Of a DNA stretch of 36,118 nt, positions 15,114-22,829 are shown one piece after another. A model generated the notes under the pieces. It was not told the DNA's origin and ran no database searches. It saw only the letters and a list, made by a program, of their open reading frames with translations. Location of the stretch: NCBI GenBank assembly GCA_964607315.1, contig CAZSKA010000006.1, forward strand, positions 1 through 36,118, read 5' to 3'. Source of the DNA: JAHDFB01 sp964607315 (lineage in GTDB: Bacteria; Bacteroidota; Bacteroidia; Chitinophagales; Saprospiraceae). Each line of letters begins with the position of its first letter. Position 1 is the first letter of the stretch. The position numbers were made by a program, and so were the translations under genes.

Positions 15114-15833
15114 TTACGAATTTGGTAATTGCTGAATAAACAAAAAATCTCCTGCAAAATCATCTTTAAATGGAGATCTTTTAATTTTTCCTATGTAATT
15201 TTCTTTTCCATCAGTAGAGTAACGTATTTGCCAATTCCAATCTACTGGGAAAATTATAGGTTCGGATAAATTTCTAGAATCTGTCAATAAATCTACATTC
15301 CAAATCCACTCTGGTTCAAGATTCTTAACTTCATATGGTTCTCCTTCCCAGAGTTCTATAACTTCATTTGAAGCATTGTTTCTGGACGAAATTAATGTGG
15401 AAACCAGAGGGATATACATATTTATTCTGTTAGAATTAAGTGAAGTAGGAAATAGTTGAAATCCAATTTTTGACCAAAATCCCTCACTGTTTTCTGGAGA
15501 GCAAAATATACTACAAACTTTATTTTCTTTTTCTTTGAAAAGAGTTAATGCAAAATGGATAAATTTTCTTCCTAGACCTTTATTTCTGAATGAAGGGAAA
15601 ATCTCTACAATATTTATTGATATTTTTTCCCCTAACTCTTGATAAGATAAAAACCCCGCTATTTCATTGTTCACTAACGTAATTAAAAGGTTTTTATTTT
15701 TCAATGAATCTTCAACAAGGTTCCAATTATTATAGAAGCTATGTTTGTGTGGTGCATGTTCTTGAATTAACTGTTCTTTTATTTTTCTAAGATCGAATCT
15801 AGTAGGATTTGGCTTATACTCAATCATATCCAT
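15114..15833 (-). CDS. GNAT-family N-acetyltransferase
   Basis: 239 aa. The acetyl-CoA binding motif A is visible in ISINIVEIFPSFRNKGLGRKFIHFAL (R/Q-x-x-G-x-G/A loop as RNKGLGRKF), with FCSPENSEGFWSKIGFQLFP as the C-terminal GNAT strand-helix. It transfers an acetyl group from acetyl-CoA to an unidentified amine. An extra C-terminal region (about 160-239) is Trp-rich and not part of the core fold. The gene is bracketed by the 38-bp repeats and oriented opposite to the YozE-like gene. Confidence 0.8.
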   Translation of the reverse strand: MDMIEYKPNPTRFDLRKIKEQLIQEHAPHKHSFYNNWNLVEDSLKNKNLLITLVNNEIAGFLSYQELGEKISINIVEIFPSFRNKGLGRKFIHFALTLFKEKENKVCSIFCSPENSEGFWSKIGFQLFPTSLNSNRINMYIPLVSTLISSRNNASNEVIELWEGEPYEVKNLEPEWIWNVDLLTDSRNLSEPIIFPVDWNWQIRYSTDGKENYIGKIKRSPFKDDFAGDFLFIQQLPNS

Positions 15834-15850
15834 TCTTTTTAATAATTAAA

Positions 15851-15880
15851 AGGGCAGTTCCAAAAGATTGGAACCACCCA
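15851..15880 (-). terminator. Terminator of the CsgG-PPC operon
   Basis: On the minus strand GGGTGGTTCC pairs fully, allowing two G-U pairs, with GGAACTGCCC around an 8-nt loop, followed by TTTT. On the plus strand the same positions have mismatches, so it acts on minus-strand transcripts. It lies 76 bp beyond the stop of the T9SS protein gene. Confidence 0.6.
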
Positions 15881-15917
15881 TTAACACACCATGAAAAACT
15901 TTATCTTTAGAATTTAA
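15880..15917 (+). repeat. 38-bp direct repeat, copy 2
   Basis: Second copy of the repeat at 14789-14826, again with TTAACACACCATGAAAA and TTTATCTTTAGA. No plus-strand gene follows it, so its promoter-like and start-like features are non-functional here. It looks like duplicated boundary DNA. Confidence 0.8.
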
Positions 15918-15955
15918 ATTCTATTTATTAAAGATAAGAAATCTTTAAATGTTTA

Positions 15956-18250
15956 TCAATTTTTAACAATTTTTTCTGTAAAGATTAGACCATTTGATGT
16001 TACTTTCACGAAGAACATTCCAGTTGGCAGCCTAGATAAATTTATTTGTTGAAGATGATTCCCTTCTAAAGACTGTGTCAACAGAAGATTTCCACTTATG
16101 TCAAAAATCTCTAACAACCCTTCGTTCGATCTAAAATTTTGCAAATCTATATTAATGAAATTTTCAAATGGATTAGGATAAAAAACTATATCACCTGAAT
16201 CTTCTTCCTTTATCGAACTAACTGCACCTTCGCATGAAACGCAGAAATCGAAAAGCTCAGCATCATTAAGATTTAACTGTATATCATGTAAACGCAAATA
16301 GTATTCCCCTTCTGTTAAATCTGATTCTAATATGATTGACTGTCCAATTTGTGCCATAGGTTCATTATCTGTAGCAATCAAAACATTTACTCCATCAATT
16401 TTCTGGTATAGCTCTAGATTTGGTGCTACCGAAATAGGAACATTTGTAACAGTAGATTCAAATTTGCATGGTGTTGAAATGTTTATTTTAAACCAATCTT
16501 CATCATTTGATATTGGCAGACCTAATAAAGTGAAACAGCTATTTTCTCCCCACATTCTTTCTTTAAAACAAGTATCTAAGGGAATAGATTGAGCTAATTC
16601 TATTGTCTGATTTATTTCAAATGGATTAGGATAAAATTCTATACAAAAGGTATAATTTTCTTCAATGTTAAAATTATTACCTTCGTCATTAATTTTGATA
16701 TAATAAATTCCAGCATTAAGATAGGCTGTAGAGTTGACACTTTGTCCTCCTGAAGAGTTTATGTTATCATCATCAGCTAATTGCTTTAGCGTATTATCTG
16801 CAAATTGGTAAATTCCAATATCAAGGTCTAAAAATAACGGCACAGAAAAAACGCGAGCGTTTAAAGTTCCTGATTCTGTTATCTCAACCTTAAACCAATC
16901 TATGTCATTATATCCTTCTGTAGTTGTAAAGAAACATTCATTTCGTCCCCATATATTATCTTGAAAACAAGTGTCATGACTTATCAATGGTGCTAGTTCA
17001 TATGTTTGATTAATCTCATTTAAATTAGGATGAAATTCAACGCAGAAACTATATGTTTCTTCATTAATAAGGTTATTGTTTTCATCATGTATTCTAATAA
17101 AATATATCCCTGGATTAATATAAACAGTACTTGTTAATTCTTGACCGCCATTAGAATTAGTGTCACCGTCATTTCCAACTCTTTTTGGCTGATTATTAAT
17201 GATTTGGTAAATTTCAAGATTTAAATCTTGATTGGACGGTACAGAAAATACTTGAGTTTGTAAAATTCCTGATTCAAAAGCTTCTACCTTAAACCAGTCT
17301 TGATCGTAAGCTCCTTCATTTGAATTAAAATAAAGAAGGTTTTCACCCCAAATATTGTCTTCAAAACAAGTGTCTAAAGGAATTGATATTGCTAGTTCAA
17401 TTGTTTGATTTATTTCAAATGAACTTGGTACAAACCTTGAACAGAATGTATATGTTTCTTCATTAGAGCTATTATTAAATTCATCGTTAATCTTAATATA
17501 GTATTTACCAGCTTCTACATAGGCAGTAGATAAGAGACTCTGTCCGCCCTCTGAGTTTGTATCACCATCCGTAGATATCATTTCTGGTACATTATTTATA
17601 ATTTGAAAGATATTTAAATCAAAATCTTGATTGGTAGGTACAGAAAAAACACTTACTTCCAAAATACCGCTTTCTAAAACTTCAACAGAGAACCAGTCTT
17701 GATCATTAGCACCTTCTAAGGAATTGAAAAAGCATTCATTTTCACCCCAAACATTATCTTCAAAACAAGTGTCTAGGGGAATTTCGATAGCTAAATCTAT
17801 AGTTTGATTTATTTCAAAATTATTTTCAGTACAAATAATATTTAATGTGTAAGCCTCTTGAACGTTAAAGCTATTATTATTTTCATCAACTACTCTGATA
17901 TAATATGTACCAGAATCTAGATATGCTGTTGAAGTTAGGCTTTGTCCACCGTTTGAGTTTGTATCACCATCACTAGAAATACGCTTAGGTTGATTATTTT
18001 CTATCAAAAAAATCCCTAAGTCTAAATCTAGATTAGCTGCGACAGAAAATAATTGCGTTTCTAATATACTAGAGCTTAAAATTTCAATTTGATACCAATC
18101 TACATCTGTAAGTTCTTGAATGTAACCTTCAATAAAATTGTTACATGTTACTATTGTTGCATTGTCAGTATCATTATTTGGCTCTTCTTCTATTTGAGCA
18201 AAAATCAGGAAAGGAATAAGGGCTATTATTGTTGTTATAATGGCTTTCAT
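15956..18250 (-). CDS. Secreted protein with five PPC-like repeats and T9SS sorting domain
   Basis: 764 aa. Signal peptide at 1-19 (ends LIFAQ). Five consecutive domains of roughly 125 aa resemble pre-peptidase C-terminal domains. Each has a DTCF-x-x-WGEN block, a DxDWF strand, FSVPxNxDxDxxI and a GGQ-x-x-STAY-x-x-GxYYI motif. The repeats show as DNA-level similarity too. The C-terminal ~80 aa (YPNPFENFINI...LEIFDISGNLL...LPTGMFFVKVTS) is a type A T9SS sorting domain, so the protein is exported through type IX secretion and probably anchored at the surface. No catalytic domain is present. It starts 25 bp after the CsgG-like gene, in one operon. Confidence 0.9.
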   Translation of the reverse strand: MKAIITTIIALIPFLIFAQIEEEPNNDTDNATIVTCNNFIEGYIQELTDVDWYQIEILSSSILETQLFSVAANLDLDLGIFLIENNQPKRISSDGDTNSNGGQSLTSTAYLDSGTYYIRVVDENNNSFNVQEAYTLNIICTENNFEINQTIDLAIEIPLDTCFEDNVWGENECFFNSLEGANDQDWFSVEVLESGILEVSVFSVPTNQDFDLNIFQIINNVPEMISTDGDTNSEGGQSLLSTAYVEAGKYYIKINDEFNNSSNEETYTFCSRFVPSSFEINQTIELAISIPLDTCFEDNIWGENLLYFNSNEGAYDQDWFKVEAFESGILQTQVFSVPSNQDLNLEIYQIINNQPKRVGNDGDTNSNGGQELTSTVYINPGIYFIRIHDENNNLINEETYSFCVEFHPNLNEINQTYELAPLISHDTCFQDNIWGRNECFFTTTEGYNDIDWFKVEITESGTLNARVFSVPLFLDLDIGIYQFADNTLKQLADDDNINSSGGQSVNSTAYLNAGIYYIKINDEGNNFNIEENYTFCIEFYPNPFEINQTIELAQSIPLDTCFKERMWGENSCFTLLGLPISNDEDWFKINISTPCKFESTVTNVPISVAPNLELYQKIDGVNVLIATDNEPMAQIGQSIILESDLTEGEYYLRLHDIQLNLNDAELFDFCVSCEGAVSSIKEEDSGDIVFYPNPFENFINIDLQNFRSNEGLLEIFDISGNLLLTQSLEGNHLQQINLSRLPTGMFFVKVTSNGLIFTEKIVKN

Positions 18251-18275
18251 AGTAAAATAAATTTAGGGTTTACGA

Positions 18276-19223
18276 TTAGTTAATTTTTTGGATAATTATT
18301 CCAGAATTTTGGGAGACTTGTAGGATTTCAAAGCCTGTTCCAATTTTATCTAAAATCATCATAGCTAAATCATCAACAGTACCTGTAAAACTTGTGTTAT
18401 AAACTCCTACATTGTCTGTGAATTGTTTGCTTACATTTTCGACTCCAGTTAAAGACTGAATATTTTTTTGAAATTCTATAGATGATCTATAATCTACATT
18501 CTGAACCTGAATTCTGATATTTGTATGAGTGTTAGGAGCAATGTCATTTGCTGATGCTTCTATATTCCATTCATCTTTGCTTTTGGCTAATACTTCACTG
18601 GCTTTAATAATTGCCTTTTCAACAGCGTCGTTCATTGCCTTGCTTCTATTTTCAGAACCAATCAGATTAAAATTCCTTCCTAATGATAGACCATGAAATC
18701 CGTTAGCTTTGCTAGTCATATCAATTGACTTAGAGAAAAGAACATCTCTTGTAACAGGGTCTAGTACCTTAAGTATGAAACCAACATGAGCTTTGTTTTG
18801 CCCAACAGAGGCTCCTAATACATTTACACCAGTGGTGCCTTCTGAATATTCCGTAATCTCTCCTGTAACAATTACTTGCGCTGCAAGCATATTTCCACGT
18901 TGATTTTGCCCACCATATCCTTGGTTATTGATGGCATATTCTTTATTAAATACATCAACATTTTGAGCGCTTTCAAGCACGCGAAAGCAATTAACCTCAT
19001 AAAGAGAATTAGTAAGAATAGTTGCAAGTTCTTTACCTAATTCTCCAGATTTGGAACGAGTTCTAGAAGTGAATTGAACGACGGCGAGAGTTATTTTTTC
19101 CTCTCTTGGAGTGTTTTCTGGGCAAATTGATTTAACTTTCTCAAAATCAACATCTTGTGCAATGGCATTATTGCATAGGCATCCTCCTGCTAGTAATAGC
19201 AAGGAAATGTATAATCTTATCAT
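18276..19223 (-). CDS. CsgG-family outer-membrane-associated protein
   Basis: 315 aa. Signal peptide or lipoprotein-like N-terminus (LLLLAGGCLCNNAIAQ), then the CsgG core: ITLAVVQFTSRTRSKSGELGKELATILTNSLYEVNCFRVLES, AAQVIVTGEITEY, and VGFILKVLDPVTRDVLFSKSID. CsgG forms the curli secretion pore in E. coli. Many family members in Bacteroidota are of unknown role. An extra C-terminal region (about 225-315) resembles a FlgT/TolB-like second domain. It is the first gene of an operon with the T9SS protein 25 bp downstream, so a cell-surface function is suggested. Confidence 0.85.
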   Translation of the reverse strand: MIRLYISLLLLAGGCLCNNAIAQDVDFEKVKSICPENTPREEKITLAVVQFTSRTRSKSGELGKELATILTNSLYEVNCFRVLESAQNVDVFNKEYAINNQGYGGQNQRGNMLAAQVIVTGEITEYSEGTTGVNVLGASVGQNKAHVGFILKVLDPVTRDVLFSKSIDMTSKANGFHGLSLGRNFNLIGSENRSKAMNDAVEKAIIKASEVLAKSKDEWNIEASANDIAPNTHTNIRIQVQNVDYRSSIEFQKNIQSLTGVENVSKQFTDNVGVYNTSFTGTVDDLAMMILDKIGTGFEILQVSQNSGIIIQKIN

Positions 19224-19242
19224 TTTAATGAATATAGCTCTG

Positions 19243-19428
19243 TTTGGCTACGATACAGAATTTTAGTAGAAAAGGCGTGTAGCCAAAACCTACCAACATC
19301 TCGGTATCGGCAAACACCTGCAACAGAATAGCATTCCAACTCACGCCCATATAGACACAAGCCGTTAACTGCGTGACTCTGCTGCTCCGAAATTTTGCCG
19401 ATTTAAGATGTTGGGCAGAGTTACGCCT
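19243..19428. repeat. Nested inverted-repeat element, attC-like
   Basis: Between the CsgG operon and the 19594 gene lies a dense set of nested inverted repeats. TTTGGCTAC (19243-19251) pairs with GTAGCCAAA (19279-19287). AGGCGT (19273-19278) pairs with ACGCCT (19423-19428), and 19293-19313 pairs imperfectly with 19395-19414. ACTCTGC (19376-19382) pairs with GCAGAGT (19415-19421), and an inner TCACGC (19341-19346) pairs with GCGTGA (19371-19376). GTTGGGC at 19410-19416 fits the integron core GTTRRRY, but the partner core is poor. The rest of the gap (19429-19593) shows nothing. Confidence 0.5.
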
Positions 19429-19593
19429 CGTTATATTTTATCTTGTAAAGGTGAAACATATTATGCTTCTTCGCAAGTTATTAAACGTTAATTTTAACCT
19501 AATCATATAGAAATTAACTCTAAGGAATTATTACTTTAGCTATTGAGTCTATAAAATGTATTTCATTTCGAGTTGCAATATATGTATCATTTG

Positions 19594-20298
19594 CTATTCC
19601 AAATCATACTCTTCTGAAAGTTCTTCAATATGCAGCTCTGAATAAGGCATATTGAAATCAATTGATACATCTGTATCAAATTGTAAGAATTCAGGATATT
19701 TTCTTCGGATAAGTGATGAGGCTATAATCATCCCATAAGGTTCAAAAAATACATATCTAAAACGACTTGGGTTAATTAAAGTCTTTACCAATATTGGAGC
19801 GCCAATTTTAGATAGTTTTTCTATAATGTTGTTCTGATAAATGAGTGGCTTATATACCTGTTCACCACCATATAAACCATTAAGGTATTTGCTACCATTT
19901 TTACCTAACTCACTTGTAGTCAAATTGAACCATATCTGATTATTCCTAAGCATTTGTGAGCCTTTGAAATATTCATCCCATTCAGATTGGATTATATTTC
20001 TTTCCTCCACACTGAATATATCAAAATACTTTAACTTAAAGTTTTCTCTAATTTCTTTTCCAGTTCTTAAAATCAAACCGTTTTCCTCAATCTCTGTTTT
20101 AATAGCTCTAGTATAGTGATAACACCAAACAAGATTATCTAGACAAAACTGATTCAAAGGGTGAAGGAGATTATTAGGAATCTCATCTAGGATACCATCG
20201 AAAATTTTTGTTTTTGGTATATTCACTAAAAAGTTTCCAAGATTTTCAATCAAGGTTTGAGGAATTCCCTCTAAAGTCATCAAATCAATCTTATTCAT
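19594..20298 (-). CDS. Possible ADP-ribosyltransferase-like protein (234 aa)
   Basis: The segment WCYHYTRAIKTEIEENGLILRTG recalls the H-x-T...I...GL beginning of ADP-ribosyltransferase-type folds. GLYGGEQVYKPL followed by LSKIGAPILVKTLI resembles a later GGE-type motif in the same class. No firm family match can be made from sequence alone. It is the second gene of a two-gene operon, 6 bp after the 363-aa coiled-coil protein. In context it may be the effector of a toxin or defence pair, which is inference. The acidic C-terminus (SELHIEELSEEYD) is unusual. Confidence 0.4.
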   Translation of the reverse strand: MNKIDLMTLEGIPQTLIENLGNFLVNIPKTKIFDGILDEIPNNLLHPLNQFCLDNLVWCYHYTRAIKTEIEENGLILRTGKEIRENFKLKYFDIFSVEERNIIQSEWDEYFKGSQMLRNNQIWFNLTTSELGKNGSKYLNGLYGGEQVYKPLIYQNNIIEKLSKIGAPILVKTLINPSRFRYVFFEPYGMIIASSLIRRKYPEFLQFDTDVSIDFNMPYSELHIEELSEEYDLE

Positions 20299-20304
20299 AA
20301 GAGT

Positions 20305-21396
20305 TTATTCATCCTCTTTAATAGAAAATTTTTCTAGGAGCAGTTTTTGGTCAGGTTCAGAAAGTTTGCGATAATTCTCTTTTGTTTCAGCTAATAATTT
20401 TGTTAACTCTTGTCCACTATCTAAGTTTTCTTCATTTTTATTCTTAACGTTAGGTGGGTTTAGATATTTAACCTCATTCCCTTTGATGATATGGTCTACA
20501 ATTACTTTACTGACCTTTTCAATTTTGCTATCTATAGAAGTCTTCTCAATTTTATCATCTGTTTTAAGATTCTTTTCATGTTGCTGCTTTAATTGACGTT
20601 TAACAGAGTTTAAGATGTCATCTAGTAAGATTGACTCCATTTCTTTGGCAGGTTGTTCAATTTTTGGACTATTTTTAATCGCATCTCTTATTTCAAAAAT
20701 GACTTTCGATTTGAACACTAGATAAGCACCAAATGCCTTGACACCAAATTTTATCAATTCGTTCAAATCAATTGCGATATTGACGTCCATATTTAGCACA
20801 ACATCAATCGAACCTTGCTGAATTGTAACTAGTGATATTTCTGAAGACGAAGAGGAAATTAGTCTTTGATAAGCAGTAAGGGCTGTCTGCCATTTATTTA
20901 GAGCCTTTGAAAATTGCTTGATATTGCTAGTTGACTTAATATCTCTAAACACAAGAGAAATTAGAGCTTGATGTTCTGATTGTTTATCATCATAATTATT
21001 GTCAATATACTTACTAAAGACTTTTTCGACTTTTTGAATTTCAGCTCTATTCTTATCAATCTCTTGAAATAATTTAGTTAGAATCTGTGAGAATTGATTT
21101 AAATATTGGGATGCTTTGATTTCAGGATCTTTATTCAGTTCTTCAAGTTTGGTTATCCAATCCGTCTCTGTAAATGGACTTGAATCCTTTACAATTTTGT
21201 TCAGTTCAGAGTTTAAACCATAGCTTTCAAACTCATTTAACTTAAACAGTACCTTGTTTGAAATCTCTTTAAATGCTATTAAATTACGATTTTGACTAAT
21301 AGAGTTTTGGTAATCTTCCAAGTCTCTATGAAAGCCAGATTTTATTATTAGTTTGTTAAAAAGGTCGATTTTAGAAAGTAAGCTATCAATATTCAT
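20305..21396 (-). CDS. Long coiled-coil protein, operon partner of the 234-aa gene
   Basis: 363 aa, almost all helical and Lys/Glu/Asn-rich. The only distinctive part is ISLVTIQQGSIDVVLNMDVNIAIDLNELIKFGVKAFGAYLVFK around residues 186-230, a beta-strand/hydrophobic block that also occurs in uncharacterised bacterial proteins. No signal peptide. The 6-bp spacing to the next gene indicates joint expression. It could be an immunity, scaffold or sensor protein for its partner; nothing in it is catalytic. Confidence 0.55.
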   Translation of the reverse strand: MNIDSLLSKIDLFNKLIIKSGFHRDLEDYQNSISQNRNLIAFKEISNKVLFKLNEFESYGLNSELNKIVKDSSPFTETDWITKLEELNKDPEIKASQYLNQFSQILTKLFQEIDKNRAEIQKVEKVFSKYIDNNYDDKQSEHQALISLVFRDIKSTSNIKQFSKALNKWQTALTAYQRLISSSSSEISLVTIQQGSIDVVLNMDVNIAIDLNELIKFGVKAFGAYLVFKSKVIFEIRDAIKNSPKIEQPAKEMESILLDDILNSVKRQLKQQHEKNLKTDDKIEKTSIDSKIEKVSKVIVDHIIKGNEVKYLNPPNVKNKNEENLDSGQELTKLLAETKENYRKLSEPDQKLLLEKFSIKEDE

Positions 21397-21465
21397 GTGT
21401 ATTGTTTAGATTGTGGGGTGAAAACATATAACATCATGTATACAAGATAGCTTACTTGAAAGTTC

Positions 21466-21942
21466 CTAAAACTTTCTACAGTTTGGTGAAGAATATGAAT
21501 AACCATCTAATCGGATAGCATCATAAAAATGAATATGATTCTCTTCTAAATGATCTAAGGGTAGTTCAATATAACTTCCATTAGAATTTAGATATAGATC
21601 ATCATTATCAAAAAACCATTCTCCTTCTATTTCACCGAAATAAAATTCCCCAGATTCAAAGAAAGTCATTTCTGGATTTCCATCGAGACATTGCCAAGTT
21701 CCAACTATAAGTTCTTCATTAGATGGAACTTTTGTTGATAAATCGGGAATTTTAATGAAAGAGGAACAGACCATTAAAATTACGCTTAAGATAAAAGAGT
21801 ATTTTGATAATCGCTTTAATCTCTTTAGCTTTTTTAGTTTAAAAGAGTCGCCTCTATTAAGGGCTTTGAAGATGAAAAATAATCGAATAAGGAAGTATAC
21901 AAAAAGAAGTTTGCAGATAATTATTATAATAGTCAATAACAT
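21466..21942 (-). CDS. Membrane protein with C-terminal lipocalin-like domain
   Basis: 158 aa. Two hydrophobic segments (about 2-27, and 48-62 with YSFILSVILMVCSS) are followed by VGTWQCLDGNPEMTFFESGEFYFGEIEGEWFFDNDDLYL. This is the GTW...f...G.y...eG.W...dd.L pattern of lipocalin-like beta-barrel domains of Bacteroidota. Function unknown. The start lies 3 bp after the stop of the upstream membrane protein gene, so it belongs to the coupling-protein operon. Confidence 0.65.
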   Translation of the reverse strand: MLLTIIIIICKLLFVYFLIRLFFIFKALNRGDSFKLKKLKRLKRLSKYSFILSVILMVCSSFIKIPDLSTKVPSNEELIVGTWQCLDGNPEMTFFESGEFYFGEIEGEWFFDNDDLYLNSNGSYIELPLDHLEENHIHFYDAIRLDGYSYSSPNCRKF

Positions 21943-21945
21943 GAT

Positions 21946-22827
21946 TTATGAACTTTGAGGGTGAATTAAATTGTGTTCTTGCAAAGTCTCTATTGACCTG
22001 TTTTCTGGAAGCGGAGGCTTTTGCTTTTGTTTCAAAACAAGCTCAGCAAATTGCTTGAAATCTTCTTCCGTATATTCGTGTTCTTGATATTTCTGAACCA
22101 TATATTGATAATACTGTCCGTCTATGATTTGGTCACGAATATCCCAAGCTAGTTTTTCTCTTTGCCAATGTTCTTGCCAGATTTCAAACTTAAGTAGAAG
22201 TGAAGCGAACATAAGATATAAACCAAGAAGAGGGTCTAGCATTAAGGAAATTATGGCAATTGTAGCAATGAATAATGGCTCAATTTCCGAACGAATGATC
22301 TCTTCTGTAATTTTCTTACCGTTAAAAGAGTGACCAATTAAGTTTTGGAAATATTTGGACTCACCACAATAGAATGAATACTTACTTGCTTTAGAAATCA
22401 CATCTTTGGATGATTTCAAATATCGAAATACACCTATGCAAACTATCACGATAAAAGTGAGTGAGAATAATGGTAGATTGGTAAGAAATACAATATTAGT
22501 GAACCATTGGTAAAAATCATCTGAAGAGAAAATAACCATATAAATCGCATATGGATGCACCAATACATAGATAAAAATAAGACTTAGGGTTATGCATAAG
22601 ATCCCAAAGTAAAAAAGTAAATTCAATGGAGTGAAATATCTAGCTCCGAAATTCTTACGGAGGAAGAATTTTAATGGGAAGGTAAGGCAACCCACAAAGA
22701 ATAGTAAAAGCGAAGTTGCGTTATACACTAAAAAATTATCTTCTATATTATTTGAAGGGTAAAGTGAGTAATTTTTAGGTCGAGATGAACCATGATTCAT
22801 CATTGAATTTAATAGGCTGAAATTCAT
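21946..22827 (-). CDS. Multi-pass membrane protein next to the coupling-protein ATPase
   Basis: 293 aa with four to five hydrophobic segments (about 33-52, 65-90, 100-125 and 185-210) and a soluble, charged C-terminal tail containing IRDQIIDGQYYQYMVQKYQEHEYTEEDF. No family is recognised. It begins 2 bp after the ATPase gene stop. Because that ATPase lacks the usual N-terminal membrane anchor, this protein may supply the membrane half of a split coupling protein. That is inference from order and topology. Confidence 0.6.
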   Translation of the reverse strand: MNFSLLNSMMNHGSSRPKNYSLYPSNNIEDNFLVYNATSLLLFFVGCLTFPLKFFLRKNFGARYFTPLNLLFYFGILCITLSLIFIYVLVHPYAIYMVIFSSDDFYQWFTNIVFLTNLPLFSLTFIVIVCIGVFRYLKSSKDVISKASKYSFYCGESKYFQNLIGHSFNGKKITEEIIRSEIEPLFIATIAIISLMLDPLLGLYLMFASLLLKFEIWQEHWQREKLAWDIRDQIIDGQYYQYMVQKYQEHEYTEEDFKQFAELVLKQKQKPPLPENRSIETLQEHNLIHPQSS

Positions 22828-22829
22828 AA

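Noticed and set aside
16600..18000. Regularly spaced DNA similarity that could look like a repeat array
   Set aside because: It is the coding repetition of five PPC-like domains in one protein, not a CRISPR or satellite array. No CRISPR array was seen in the window.
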